Shown: one piece after another, positions 6,544-12,699 of the stretch
Layout: every line of letters begins with the position of its first letter
How positions within the stretch are numbered: position 1 is the stretch's first letter
Assembly: GCA_904501845.1 (NCBI GenBank)
Contig: CAJGCH010000043.1
Coordinates: forward strand, 1 to 14,222
Length of the DNA: 14,222 nt
From: an uncultured Bacillaceae bacterium
GTDB taxonomy: Bacteria > Bacillota > Bacilli > Bacillales > Pradoshiaceae
Direction: 5' to 3'
Position numbers and translations under genes: made by a program
Notes under the pieces: generated by a model
Database searches by the model: none
What the model was told of the DNA's origin: nothing
What the model saw: only the letters and a program-made list of their open reading frames with translations

Positions 6544-7485
6544 TTACACAATTATCTCTTTGTTTAAACCTTGCTCAGCTTTTATTTCAGCTTCAAGCAT
6601 CGTGTTGAAGGAGATGATGGCTGTTTGGATTTGGTCATCATTCGGTTCCTTCGTGGTAAGCAGCTGCAGCCAAAGACCAGGGTAGCCGAGGAATTTGAGC
6701 ACAGGGACATCGCGCAGTTTATTCGTCCACTGTAATACTTCAAAAGATACGCCAAGTACAACTGGGATTAAGGCAAGGCGGTTTAAAATCCGTGCATATA
6801 AGGGATCGGTTGGGACAAACATGTATAGGAATAACCCGACAACGACCGTAAAGAGAATGAAGCTGCTGCCGCAGCGGTAGTGAAGACGGGAGGCATTGCG
6901 CACATTTTCAACCGTCAATTCTTTATTTGCCTCGAACGCGTTAATGACTTTATGCTCAGCGCCGTGATATTGGAATACACGCTTAATGAGCGGTGTCATC
7001 GAAACGAAATAGATATACAAAAGCAATAGCGCTAATTTGAAAAATCCTTCTATTAATATTTGGGCACCCTTCGCTGGGGCAACATCTTGGAAAATCGCCG
7101 CAAGGAAAACCGGGATAAGGGTGAATAGTACTTTACCGAAGATGAAAGATAGTATTCCGACAGCGGCGACACCGAGTATCATACCAAGCTTAGAAGTTTC
7201 TTCTTCCTTGATAAGATTGGCGTCATCCTTCGGGTCAACATCATAACGATCGGTAGAAAAGGATAGATGCTTCGAACCGACGGCACTTGATTCGATAATT
7301 GCCACAATTCCCCTGATGAAGGGAACTTTTTTCAGCTTTTGAATGGCTGGATGACTCTTGCGCGGCATAGAAAAGGAGTCATAGGTGCCGTCCTTCCGCT
7401 TGATGGTTGTCACGGTACAATGCTTGCCGCCGAACATGACACCTTCTACGACAGCCTGTCCGCCGTAGACTGGTTTATTTTCCAA
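6544..7485 (-). CDS. yqhQ: DUF1385 membrane protein YqhQ
   Basis: A DUF1385 integral membrane protein of 313 residues from TTG 7485 (317 from GTG 7497). The family hallmarks are all present: YGGQAVVEGVMF at the N-terminus, YHGAEHKVINAFE in the middle, RLHYRCGSSFILF, and GYPGLWLQLLTTKEP near the C-terminus. Hydrophobic stretches near residues 101-132, 148-167, 206-223 and 237-250 predict four or five membrane passes. Function is unknown; the conserved His and Cys residues (HGAEHK, RCGTS-type) suggest metal binding, which is inference. I prefer TTG 7485 because GGTGA lies five bases before it; neither GTG (7497, 7494) has a ribosome binding site. It is divergent from yqhR and upstream of yqhP. 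An exact CATACTA lies just upstream, hinting at forespore expression. Confidence 0.93.
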   Translation of the reverse strand: MENKPVYGGQAVVEGVMFGGKHCTVTTIKRKDGTYDSFSMPRKSHPAIQKLKKVPFIRGIVAIIESSAVGSKHLSFSTDRYDVDPKDDANLIKEEETSKLGMILGVAAVGILSFIFGKVLFTLIPVFLAAIFQDVAPAKGAQILIEGFFKLALLLLYIYFVSMTPLIKRVFQYHGAEHKVINAFEANKELTVENVRNASRLHYRCGSSFILFTVVVGLFLYMFVPTDPLYARILNRLALIPVVLGVSFEVLQWTNKLRDVPVLKFLGYPGLWLQLLTTKEPNDDQIQTAIISFNTMLEAEIKAEQGLNKEIIV

Positions 7486-7510
7486 TGTATTCACCACTCC
7501 ATATGATTTA

Positions 7511-7534
7511 TAGTATGCATGTTAATATGTTTAT
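7511..7534 (-). promoter_or_regulatory. Candidate forespore promoter of yqhQ
   Basis: On the minus strand, CATACTA occupies 7517-7511. Seventeen bases upstream lies GTAAA, a four-of-five match to the sigma-F/sigma-G -35 pentamers. Initiation near 7504 would retain the GGAGTGGTGA ribosome-binding region for a TTG 7485 start. No good sigma-A alternative is seen, although TATAAA overlaps the 3' end of the heptamer. Confidence 0.4.
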
Positions 7535-7577
7535 TTTACCGAATCTTGAGCGTTTTCTCTACTATTGGATTCATTCT

Positions 7578-7607
7578 TCATGAAGTTTACCAAATTGGAG
7601 CATACTA
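7578..7607 (+). promoter_or_regulatory. Candidate forespore promoter of yqhR
   Basis: TCATG (7578-7582) matches four of five positions of the sigma-G -35 GHATR; after an 18-base spacer comes an exact CATACTA -10 at 7601-7607. It lies 19 bases before the yqhR ATG, with GAGGTGA between. Confidence 0.45.
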
Positions 7608-7626
7608 TCCTATGAGGTGAAGAAGA

Positions 7627-8136
7627 ATGGAAGAGAATGAAACGAAAGTGAAGCAGCCGATGAGCTTTGGCGCCACTGTAACCGTGATTGGTTTATTTGG
7701 CGGTATTTTTTGGGGAGCGATCTTTCAATTATTTGCGTATTTCAATTTTACGGAGATTGGACCGACCTTTATTATCCGGTCGTGGGTAAAGGCTGATTTC
7801 GCGAAGGGGTGGATAGGTGTGATTCTGACGCTCGTGTGCCTTTCGCTCATATCCTTGCTGTTTGCGTTTTTGTATGCGGCAATATTCCGGAAAATGAATT
7901 CCTATTGGCTTGGCGTCGTCTATGGGGTTGCCATCTGGGCGCTGATTTTTCTCGTTTTGCGTCCGCTTTTCCCCGGCATGAAGACCGTGATGGAGTTGTC
8001 CGTCAATACGATTATTACAACTGTATGTCTATTTTTGCTTTATGGTCTTTTCATCGGTTATTCCATCAGCTTTGAGTATCACGAGCGGGAGCTGGAGAAA
8101 AAGGCAAAGGCAGAAAAAAATGAAGCCCAGGCATAA
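7627..8136 (+). CDS. yqhR: YqhR family membrane protein
   Basis: A 169-residue integral membrane protein with four predicted membrane segments (about residues 16-39, 61-87, 93-113 and 126-148), a short acidic N-terminus and a charged, Lys/Glu-rich C-terminus (HERELEKKAKAEK). No catalytic motif is visible. Names come from position between yqhQ and yqhT and general resemblance to B. subtilis YqhR; the function is unknown. Start ATG 7627 has GAGGTGA (7614-7620) six bases upstream. It diverges from yqhQ with a 129-base (from GTG 7497) to 141-base gap that holds CATACTA elements in both directions, so both genes may be switched on together in the forespore. The aroQ (yqhS) gene that follows yqhR in B. 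subtilis is missing here. Confidence 0.85.
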   Translation: MEENETKVKQPMSFGATVTVIGLFGGIFWGAIFQLFAYFNFTEIGPTFIIRSWVKADFAKGWIGVILTLVCLSLISLLFAFLYAAIFRKMNSYWLGVVYGVAIWALIFLVLRPLFPGMKTVMELSVNTIITTVCLFLLYGLFIGYSISFEYHERELEKKAKAEKNEAQA

Positions 8137-8162
8137 ATATATAGTGGTGCCTTTCCCGCATG

Positions 8163-8171
8163 TGATAAAAT
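8163..8171 (+). promoter_or_regulatory. Possible extended -10 promoter of yqhT-efp
   Basis: TGATAAAAT is a TGN-extended -10 (TAAAAT at 8166-8171) in the 158-base gap before yqhT. No -35 is visible. It would give a leader of about 120 bases. Confidence 0.25.
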
Positions 8172-8294
8172 GAAAAATAGCTAATAATGGCCAATATTAG
8201 ACGAATCAATACCGCGGATACATACATAGCAGAAACCTTGGCCCGGCAATGTAAAATGTAGTAAGCATCATTTAAGGTAAGGGAGAGAATCATA

Positions 8295-9356
8295 ATGGAA
8301 AAATTAAAAAGATTTCGTGAAAATCTCGCCAACGAACATATAGATGCGATGATGATTACAAATCCCTATAACAGAAGATACATTTCAAATTTTACTGGAA
8401 CGTCCGGCATTGTTCTGATTTCTCAAAAGGAAGCGAAATTTATCACTGACTTCCGCTATACAGAGCAAGCAGCCGAACAAGCGGTTGGATTTGAAATCAT
8501 TAAGCATTCAGGTCCTATTGAAAATGAAGTAGCTGCTCAGCTGAAAGCGATGGGTGCGAAGAAAGTCGGGTTTGAACAGGATGATTTGACTTTTGCCACT
8601 TACAAACTCTATGAAGGTGTAGTGGAAGGAGAGCTTGTTCCCGTATCTGGCTTTGTGGAAAAATTGCGCTTGATTAAGACTCCTGAAGAGATTAAGATAT
8701 TAAAGGATGCGGCAGACATTGCAGATGCTGCCTTTGAGCATATTTTAGGATTTATCCGTCCGGGTTTGACGGAAATGGAAGTTTCCAATGAGCTTGAATT
8801 CTTCATGCGTAAAGCGGGTGCGACCTCTTCATCCTTTGATACGATTGTGGCATCCGGCGCGCGTTCTGCGCTGCCGCATGGTGTCGCTAGTGATAAGGTC
8901 ATTGAGAAGGGTGATTTTGTCACATTGGATTATGGTGCTCTGTACAAAGGGTATATATCGGATATCACCCGAACAGTCGCTGTCGGCGAACCGTCTGATG
9001 AGCTGAAGAAGATTTATGCTATCACGCTTGAGGCCCAGGTTTATGCAATGGAGAATATTAAACCGGGCTTAACTGGCAAACAAGCGGATGCTCTTGCAAG
9101 GGATATCATCGCAGCAAAAGGCTATGGCGAGTATTTCGGGCATTCCCTTGGTCATGGGATTGGTCTTGAAGTTCATGAAGGCCCTGGCTTGTCTTTTAAA
9201 TCAGATATGGTCCTTGAAAAAGGCATGACCGTGACATGTGAACCGGGTATCTACTTGCCGGGAATCGGCGGCGTGCGCATTGAGGATGATATATTGCTGA
9301 CTGAAGGCGGCAATGAAAGATTGACCCATTCAACAAAAGAATTAATTATTTTATAA
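8295..9356 (+). CDS. yqhT: Xaa-Pro dipeptidase (M24B aminopeptidase P family)
   Basis: A 353-residue metallopeptidase that releases residues linked to proline in short peptides. Residues 1-125 form the creatinase-like N-terminal domain; 133-353 form the pita-bread catalytic domain. All five metal ligands are visible: Asp212 (LDYGA), Asp223 (SDITRT), His287 (GHSLGHGIG), Glu316 (CEPGIYL) and Glu330 (VRIEDD); His195 (LPHG) is a further conserved active-site residue. No signal peptide, so cytoplasmic. Start ATG 8295 has GGGAGAG seven bases upstream. Only 22 bases separate it from efp, so the two are very likely one operon, as in B. subtilis. The link is functionally suggestive, since EF-P helps ribosomes through polyproline and this enzyme degrades proline peptides, but conservation of order does not prove coupling. 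Confidence 0.95.
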   Translation: MEKLKRFRENLANEHIDAMMITNPYNRRYISNFTGTSGIVLISQKEAKFITDFRYTEQAAEQAVGFEIIKHSGPIENEVAAQLKAMGAKKVGFEQDDLTFATYKLYEGVVEGELVPVSGFVEKLRLIKTPEEIKILKDAADIADAAFEHILGFIRPGLTEMEVSNELEFFMRKAGATSSSFDTIVASGARSALPHGVASDKVIEKGDFVTLDYGALYKGYISDITRTVAVGEPSDELKKIYAITLEAQVYAMENIKPGLTGKQADALARDIIAAKGYGEYFGHSLGHGIGLEVHEGPGLSFKSDMVLEKGMTVTCEPGIYLPGIGGVRIEDDILLTEGGNERLTHSTKELIIL

Positions 9357-9378
9357 GGCAGTAGGAGGCTATTATTAC

Positions 9379-9936
9379 ATGATTTCTGTTAACGATTTTA
9401 AAACAGGCTTAACGATTGAAGTAGACGGCGGTATTTGGCAAGTAATCGAATTCCAGCACGTAAAACCAGGTAAAGGCGCGGCGTTTGTACGTTCCAAATT
9501 ACGTAATCTTCGCACAGGCGCAATCCAAGAGAAAACATTCCGTGCCGGTGAAAAAGTATCTAAAGCACATATCGACAACCGTAAAATGCAATACCTATAT
9601 GCGAGCGGCGACAACCATGTATTCATGGATAACGAAACATATGACCAAATCGAATTGCCATCTAAGCAAATCGAGCATGAGTTGAAATTCTTGAAAGAGA
9701 ACATGGATGTTTCAATCATGATGTTCCAAACGGAAACACTTGGCGTTCAGCTTCCAACTACGGTTACTCTAGAAGTAACAGAAACTGAGCCTGGCATCAA
9801 AGGCGACACAGCTTCTGGCGGTACAAAGCCGGCAACAGTTGAGACTGGTCTTGTTGTTCAAGTTCCTTTCTTCGTTAATGAAGGAGACAAATTAATCATT
9901 AATACATCTGATGGTTCATACGTATCCCGCGGATAA
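9379..9936 (+). CDS. efp: Translation elongation factor P
   Basis: A 185-residue EF-P, the standard length. It binds stalled ribosomes between the P and E sites and promotes peptide bond formation at consecutive prolines. The three domains are visible: KOW-like domain (about 1-62), central OB domain (about 66-125) and C-terminal OB domain (about 130-185, ending TSDGSYVSRG, the EF-P signature). The modification loop HVKPGKGAAF has Lys32 at its tip, flanked by proline at 30; in B. subtilis this lysine carries 5-aminopentanol, so the same is likely here. AGGAGG (9363-9368) lies ten bases before ATG 9379. The gene has a visibly more biased codon choice than its neighbours, as expected for a well-expressed factor. 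Two tandem terminators follow. Confidence 0.98.
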   Translation: MISVNDFKTGLTIEVDGGIWQVIEFQHVKPGKGAAFVRSKLRNLRTGAIQEKTFRAGEKVSKAHIDNRKMQYLYASGDNHVFMDNETYDQIELPSKQIEHELKFLKENMDVSIMMFQTETLGVQLPTTVTLEVTETEPGIKGDTASGGTKPATVETGLVVQVPFFVNEGDKLIINTSDGSYVSRG

Positions 9937-9952
9937 TGATCATCTGAGTCAT

Positions 9953-10002
9953 AAGCTGCAGGCACGGCCAATTCCACATTGGCTTTGCCTGCAGCTTTTT
10001 TT
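9953..10002 (+). terminator. First intrinsic terminator after efp
   Basis: AAGCTGCAGGCA (9953-9964) pairs perfectly with TGCCTGCAGCTT (9986-9997); an inner GCCAA/TTGGC (9967-9971 with 9979-9983) extends the stem. A run of seven T follows. Confidence 0.92.
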
Positions 10003-10006
10003 GTGC

Positions 10007-10033
10007 ATCCAGGAGAGACCTCCTGGATTTTTT
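10007..10033 (+). terminator. Second, tandem intrinsic terminator after efp
   Basis: ATCCAGGAG (10007-10015) pairs perfectly with CTCCTGGAT (10020-10028), loop AGAC, followed by a T run to 10033. It begins five bases after the first terminator. Confidence 0.88.
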
Positions 10034-10070
10034 AATTGCATGCCTGTCCAATCTTTTTGCTCTCCGAAAG

Positions 10071-10098
10071 ACATAAAATGCCTGTCCATGAATACATT
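10071..10098 (+). promoter_or_regulatory. Candidate sigma-E promoter of spoIIIAA
   Basis: ACATAAA (10071-10077) resembles the sigma-E -35; 13 bases later AATACATT (10091-10098) matches the -10 consensus CATACANT at seven of eight positions. Start near 10105 leaves a leader of about 28 bases with GAGGGAG at 10121-10127. The spoIIIA operon is sigma-E dependent in B. subtilis. Confidence 0.5.
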
Positions 10099-10132
10099 TT
10101 AAGTAAATGACACAAATAGTGAGGGAGATTGT

Positions 10133-10675
10133 ATGGAAGGAGTTTTGGAAATGCTGCCAAGGTCCATTCTCACAGACATGGAGGGCATGACCTTGAATGA
10201 AGAAGAGGTGGAAGAAATCCGCATCCGCGTCGGGAGGCCGCTAGAAGTGATGGCAGGACGGCGCGTTCATTATGGGATAAGGCCAATTGTCCGGGAGGAA
10301 GCTGAAATCTTCATGAATAAGATTAGTCAATTTTCCTTCTATATGCTTGATGAGGAACTGAGAAGGGGCTACATCACGATTAAGGGCGGACACCGGGTTG
10401 GAATAGCTGGCAAGGTGATTTTGGAAAATGGCTGTGTGAAAGGGATAAGAGAGGTCACCTTTTTTAATATTCGGGTAGCAAGGCAGAAGAAGGGCCTGGC
10501 AGAGGGCTGGATTCCTTATTTGTATCAGGGACGGTGGCTGTCAACTCTTGTCATTGGGCCGCCTCAATCTGGAAAGACAACCTTTTTGAGAGACTTGGCA
10601 CGAGTGGCTTCATCTTTTAGCTATATGGCGGTTATTGGATTCGATTTCAGCGGGAATTCTAAAGGGGTTGGATGA
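10133..10675 (+). pseudogene. spoIIIAA: Truncated spoIIIAA, 5' part only
   Basis: SpoIIIAA is the ATPase of the SpoIIIA-SpoIIQ channel ('feeding tube') joining mother cell and forespore, and is normally about 300 residues. Here 180 codons are open. Residues 1 to about 160 follow the family closely: EEIRIRVGRPLEV, the DEELRRGYITIKGGHR block at 73-88, SFNIR-like FFNIRVA at 110-116 and the Walker A GPPQSGKTT at 142-150, followed by FLRDLARVAS. Then the sequence diverges to an unrelated 19-residue tail and stops at 10673-10675. The expected GIVDERSEIAG, Walker B, the remaining 140 residues and spoIIIAB-AH are absent; the other two frames downstream do not recover them. The start is sound: GAGGGAG is five bases before ATG. 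It cannot encode a working ATPase as it stands; it may be the left half of an interrupted gene. Junction near 10610-10616. Confidence 0.85.
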
Positions 10676-10777
10676 GGCTAAGAAGGTAATTGAGGTCATT
10701 CATTTATTCCCCCTTCCTCTTACTTTGAGGCGGGATAGTCATATGGGAATCTGAAACTAACCCAAAACATGCTGCCT
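10676..10777. other. Junction flank without recognised gene
   Basis: About 100 bases between the broken spoIIIAA and the terminator of the next minus-strand gene. In the plus +1 frame relative to spoIIIAA an open stretch runs across 10611-10754 and reads like a helical protein tail (GILKGLDEAKKVIEVI), but it has no start and I cannot assign it. On the minus strand a 14-codon ORF follows GGAAGGGGG; I do not regard it as a gene. Confidence 0.3.
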
Positions 10778-10804
10778 AAAAACAAAGACTATCAACTGAT
10801 AGTC
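10778..10804 (-). terminator. Terminator of the small membrane protein gene
   Basis: GACTATCA (10787-10794) and TGATAGTC (10797-10804) form a perfect stem. On the minus strand TTTGTTTTT follows, 23 bases after the stop of the small membrane gene. Confidence 0.75.
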
Positions 10805-10826
10805 TCGTCTTCAGCAACAAATCCAG

Positions 10827-11018
10827 TTATTCATTCAAGGATTTATCCGGTTTCATTGAGCCTTTAAGCAGAAAGCTAATAATGACTAGAGTAATGCCTA
10901 CTATTCCTCCAATAAATTCTGCTATATAAAAATCTCCATCACGTACAAACCGAATTAAAAAACCTCCGCCAAAAATTACAGTGATACTCATTCCGTAAAA
11001 TAGCAGCCAATACTTCAA
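10827..11018 (-). CDS. Small two-segment membrane protein
   Basis: A 63-residue protein I cannot name. Two hydrophobic segments (about residues 3-21 and 33-52) flank a short charged loop (RFVRDGDFY), and the C-terminus is polar (KGSMKPDKSLNE). I chose TTG 11018 because TTAGGAG lies eight bases upstream; a longer frame from TTG 11057 has no ribosome binding site. Both termini are probably on the same side of the membrane. It follows the first GNAT gene on the same strand with an 80-base gap and has its own terminator. An 18-base near-palindrome lies upstream at 11074-11091. Short membrane proteins of this kind are common in Bacillus; no function is proposed. Confidence 0.65.
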   Translation of the reverse strand: MKYWLLFYGMSITVIFGGGFLIRFVRDGDFYIAEFIGGIVGITLVIISFLLKGSMKPDKSLNE

Positions 11019-11073
11019 ACGATCATCTCCTAACGTTGCAGAAATTTTTGCAAACAACAGGTGAGTGTTCTTA

Positions 11074-11091
11074 GCTTGTAATTATGCAAGC
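11074..11091. repeat. Near-perfect palindrome upstream of the small membrane gene
   Basis: GCTTGTAATTATGCAAGC pairs with itself at all but one symmetric position. No T run follows on either strand, so it resembles an operator more than a terminator. Confidence 0.4.
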
Positions 11092-11098
11092 GAGAAAA

Positions 11099-11641
11099 TC
11101 ATTTATAAAGTTGATCTTCCCATTCTTCTCGCAATAACCCCATTCTGATTGAATCATAATACTGATTATTATAGAAACGGCATTTCCTTAATCTCGCTTC
11201 CATTTGCATACCTAATTTTTCTCCAACTTTTATCATTCGGTGATTGCCTGACCACGTTGTGAATCCTACTCGCACTAACGGTAAAGTGTTAAACAAATGA
11301 TCTATCCAAAGCTTTAATGCTCTCGTCCCATAACCCCCGCTCCAATAGTCTGGGTCATAGATGCCGATGCCCATTTCTAACCACTTTGACGGTTTATGCT
11401 CCCAATAGTAACTAACAGTACCGATTATTTTCCCATCCACTTCTATAGCCCAATAGTTTTCTTGATTGATCATCGTATTCTTTTTTTTCACGTATTCCAT
11501 ATAGGATAATGACTTATGTTCAAAATACGGGGCATCCCATTTTTTCCATTCAGGAGAATCCTCCTTAAAGGTTAGTTCCCATAATGAATACAAATCTTCT
11601 TCTATGATTGGACGTATAACTAACTCTTTCTCCTTATACAT
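11099..11641 (-). CDS. GNAT N-acetyltransferase, RimJ/RimL type
   Basis: A 180-residue GNAT-fold acetyltransferase of the Acetyltransf_3 (RimJ/RimL) kind. Visible are the first strand ELVIRPIIEEDL (6-17), WAIEVDGKIIGTVSY (64-78), MGIGIYDPDYWSGGYGT (90-106) with the acetyl-CoA pyrophosphate loop at about 100-106, and NHRMIKVGEKLGM (133-145), a typical helix before the last strands. The motif EWKKWDAPYF near 31-40 resembles the B. subtilis YoaA group, so the acceptor may be a protein N-terminus or small amine, not known. The start is ATG 11641; its ribosome binding site is poor, since GGGGGG lies about 17 bases away, and no better start exists. It sits 39 bases downstream of the second GNAT gene on the same strand and is probably co-transcribed with it. 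Confidence 0.88.
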   Translation of the reverse strand: MYKEKELVIRPIIEEDLYSLWELTFKEDSPEWKKWDAPYFEHKSLSYMEYVKKKNTMINQENYWAIEVDGKIIGTVSYYWEHKPSKWLEMGIGIYDPDYWSGGYGTRALKLWIDHLFNTLPLVRVGFTTWSGNHRMIKVGEKLGMQMEARLRKCRFYNNQYYDSIRMGLLREEWEDQLYK

Positions 11642-11680
11642 AAGCTATAAGCACAATCCCCCCTTAAGTCTATTCCACAA

Positions 11681-12136
11681 TCAATCTGTTAAATATTTTA
11701 TGACGGCCATTTCCTTGCCGAACCGATGCCCCTGATCAATGAATCCCAAACTAGCATATAAATGATGAGCTCCTGCATTTTCAGGGTGATAGCCGACAAC
11801 AATTTTCTTCGCATTCGGCAATTTAGCCATCTCCGCAATCATTAACTCCGTTGCCGCCTTGCCAATGCCTTTGCCTTGGAAACTCTTATCGATCATAATC
11901 CTATATATCCAATATCCATCCAGTTCCTCTTGAACAGAATTGTACATCAAAAAGCCAACGACTTTTCCTTCAGCATAAATCGCATATGGCCTCAGTGCAG
12001 GCTCATACTTTGATTGAGCAATCGATACCGCATTCGATTCAATATACTCGGCTTGTTCAGCTGCCACTTCTAATTCACAGCAGTCGTACCAGTTTTCTGC
12101 AGTTAATTCTGCGATTTTCACCTTTTTTGAACTCAT
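11681..12136 (-). CDS. GNAT acetyltransferase, diamine/spermidine-type
   Basis: A 151-residue GNAT acetyltransferase. EYIESNAVSIAQSKYEP (30-46) and LRPYAIYAEGKVVGFLMYN (49-67) resemble the BltD/PaiA polyamine acetyltransferases; the acetyl-CoA loop is FQGKGIG (86-92), and Tyr127 in HHLYASLGF is the usual general acid. Probable substrate is a polyamine or similar amine; this is inference from family resemblance. Start ATG 12136 has AGGGG seven bases upstream. Upstream on the same strand lie an 18-codon ORF with a strong ribosome binding site (12179-12235) and a 25-base dyad (12262-12286), suggesting specific regulation of this gene. It is followed at 39 bases by the other GNAT gene. The two enzymes are from different GNAT subfamilies, so they are not a recent duplication. 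Confidence 0.88.
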   Translation of the reverse strand: MSSKKVKIAELTAENWYDCCELEVAAEQAEYIESNAVSIAQSKYEPALRPYAIYAEGKVVGFLMYNSVQEELDGYWIYRIMIDKSFQGKGIGKAATELMIAEMAKLPNAKKIVVGYHPENAGAHHLYASLGFIDQGHRFGKEMAVIKYLTD

Positions 12137-12178
12137 TATTTTCCCCTTTCAAATTTCAGGGAAACGCTAACCAACAGG

Positions 12179-12235
12179 TTAATTAGTCGTAATCCCCTTA
12201 TATTCATCCATTTTTGAATTCGCTTTATTTATCAT
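12179..12235 (-). CDS. Possible 18-residue leader peptide
   Basis: An 18-codon ORF (MINKANSKMDE, then YKGITTN) starts at ATG 12235 with AGAGGAGG (12251-12244) eight bases upstream, one of the best ribosome binding sites in the window. It ends 42 bases before the GNAT start at 12136. It may be a translated leader that couples or attenuates GNAT expression, or the remnant of a deleted gene. No homologue is recognised. Confidence 0.35.
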   Translation of the reverse strand: MINKANSKMDEYKGITTN

Positions 12236-12261
12236 AATGAACGCCTCCTCTATAAATTATT

Positions 12262-12286
12262 GACTAAAAATAATGTATTTTCAGTC
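12262..12286. promoter_or_regulatory. 25-base dyad upstream of the GNAT pair
   Basis: GACTAAAAATA (12262-12272) and TATTTTCAGTC (12276-12286) are inverted repeats with one mismatch that becomes a G-U pair in minus-strand RNA, loop of three. No T run follows. It lies ten bases from the leader-ORF ribosome binding site: operator or leader hairpin. Confidence 0.4.
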
Positions 12287-12356
12287 TATTCAACCCTCTA
12301 TATTTTACCATTAAATTGATATGCTGCGATATGATTTTTCTTATTCAGCTGACTCA

Positions 12357-12698
12357 TCATACAATTTCCTCAATAATAGAGCTTCCCTCCGTATTTTCCG
12401 CATCAAGCCATTTCCATCTTTCATACAGTCTTATTCTTCCGTCGGGCAAGATTTCAGGAGTAGAAATACATTCTCCGCCTCTAATTTCATTCCTAAGATT
12501 CACATGGTTGTACCTGAATTGTAAGCACCCATCTTCCTTACCGGTTCCTATCAACATCCCTTGTACGATATCTCCCCCGCGATATGTCGCTTGGATGATA
12601 TGATTGATTTGTTTATACTGAAAGATTGTCTGTGAAGATACCTCTCCATTTACGGTATTTTCAACAGAAACAAATATTCGTCCATTATAATTAATCAT
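12357..12698 (-). CDS. Small lipocalin-like protein, often misnamed N-acetylglutamate synthase
   Basis: A 113-residue protein, alternately polar and hydrophobic, fitting a beta-barrel. It resembles a family remembered as MINYNG-starting proteins with a repeated 'GEVSSQT.F.Y' and 'ATYRGGDIVQG.LIG' pattern that databases often label N-acetylglutamate synthase; no GNAT or amino-acid-kinase motif is present, so that label looks wrong. C-terminal RLYERWKW and EGSSIIEE fit the same family. Start ATG 12698 has GAGGAAA (12711-12705) just upstream, located inside the end of the methyltransferase gene, whose stop is at 12700-12702: only one base separates the two, so translation is probably coupled. 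Function unknown; ligand binding is a guess from the predicted fold. Confidence 0.7.
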   Translation of the reverse strand: MINYNGRIFVSVENTVNGEVSSQTIFQYKQINHIIQATYRGGDIVQGMLIGTGKEDGCLQFRYNHVNLRNEIRGGECISTPEILPDGRIRLYERWKWLDAENTEGSSIIEEIV

Positions 12699-12699
12699 T

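Noticed and set aside
10111..10118. CACAAATA as the sigma-E -10 of spoIIIAA
   Set aside because: It would place the transcript start inside the ribosome binding site; the element at 10091-10098 fits better.
10613..10754. Simple frameshift in spoIIIAA
   Set aside because: None of the three plus frames downstream shows GIVDERSEIAG, Walker B or other SpoIIIAA sequence; this is a junction, not a single indel.
12316..12603. Plus-strand 95-codon frame over the lipocalin-like gene
   Set aside because: No ribosome binding site; the minus-strand gene has a good start, coupling and family resemblance.
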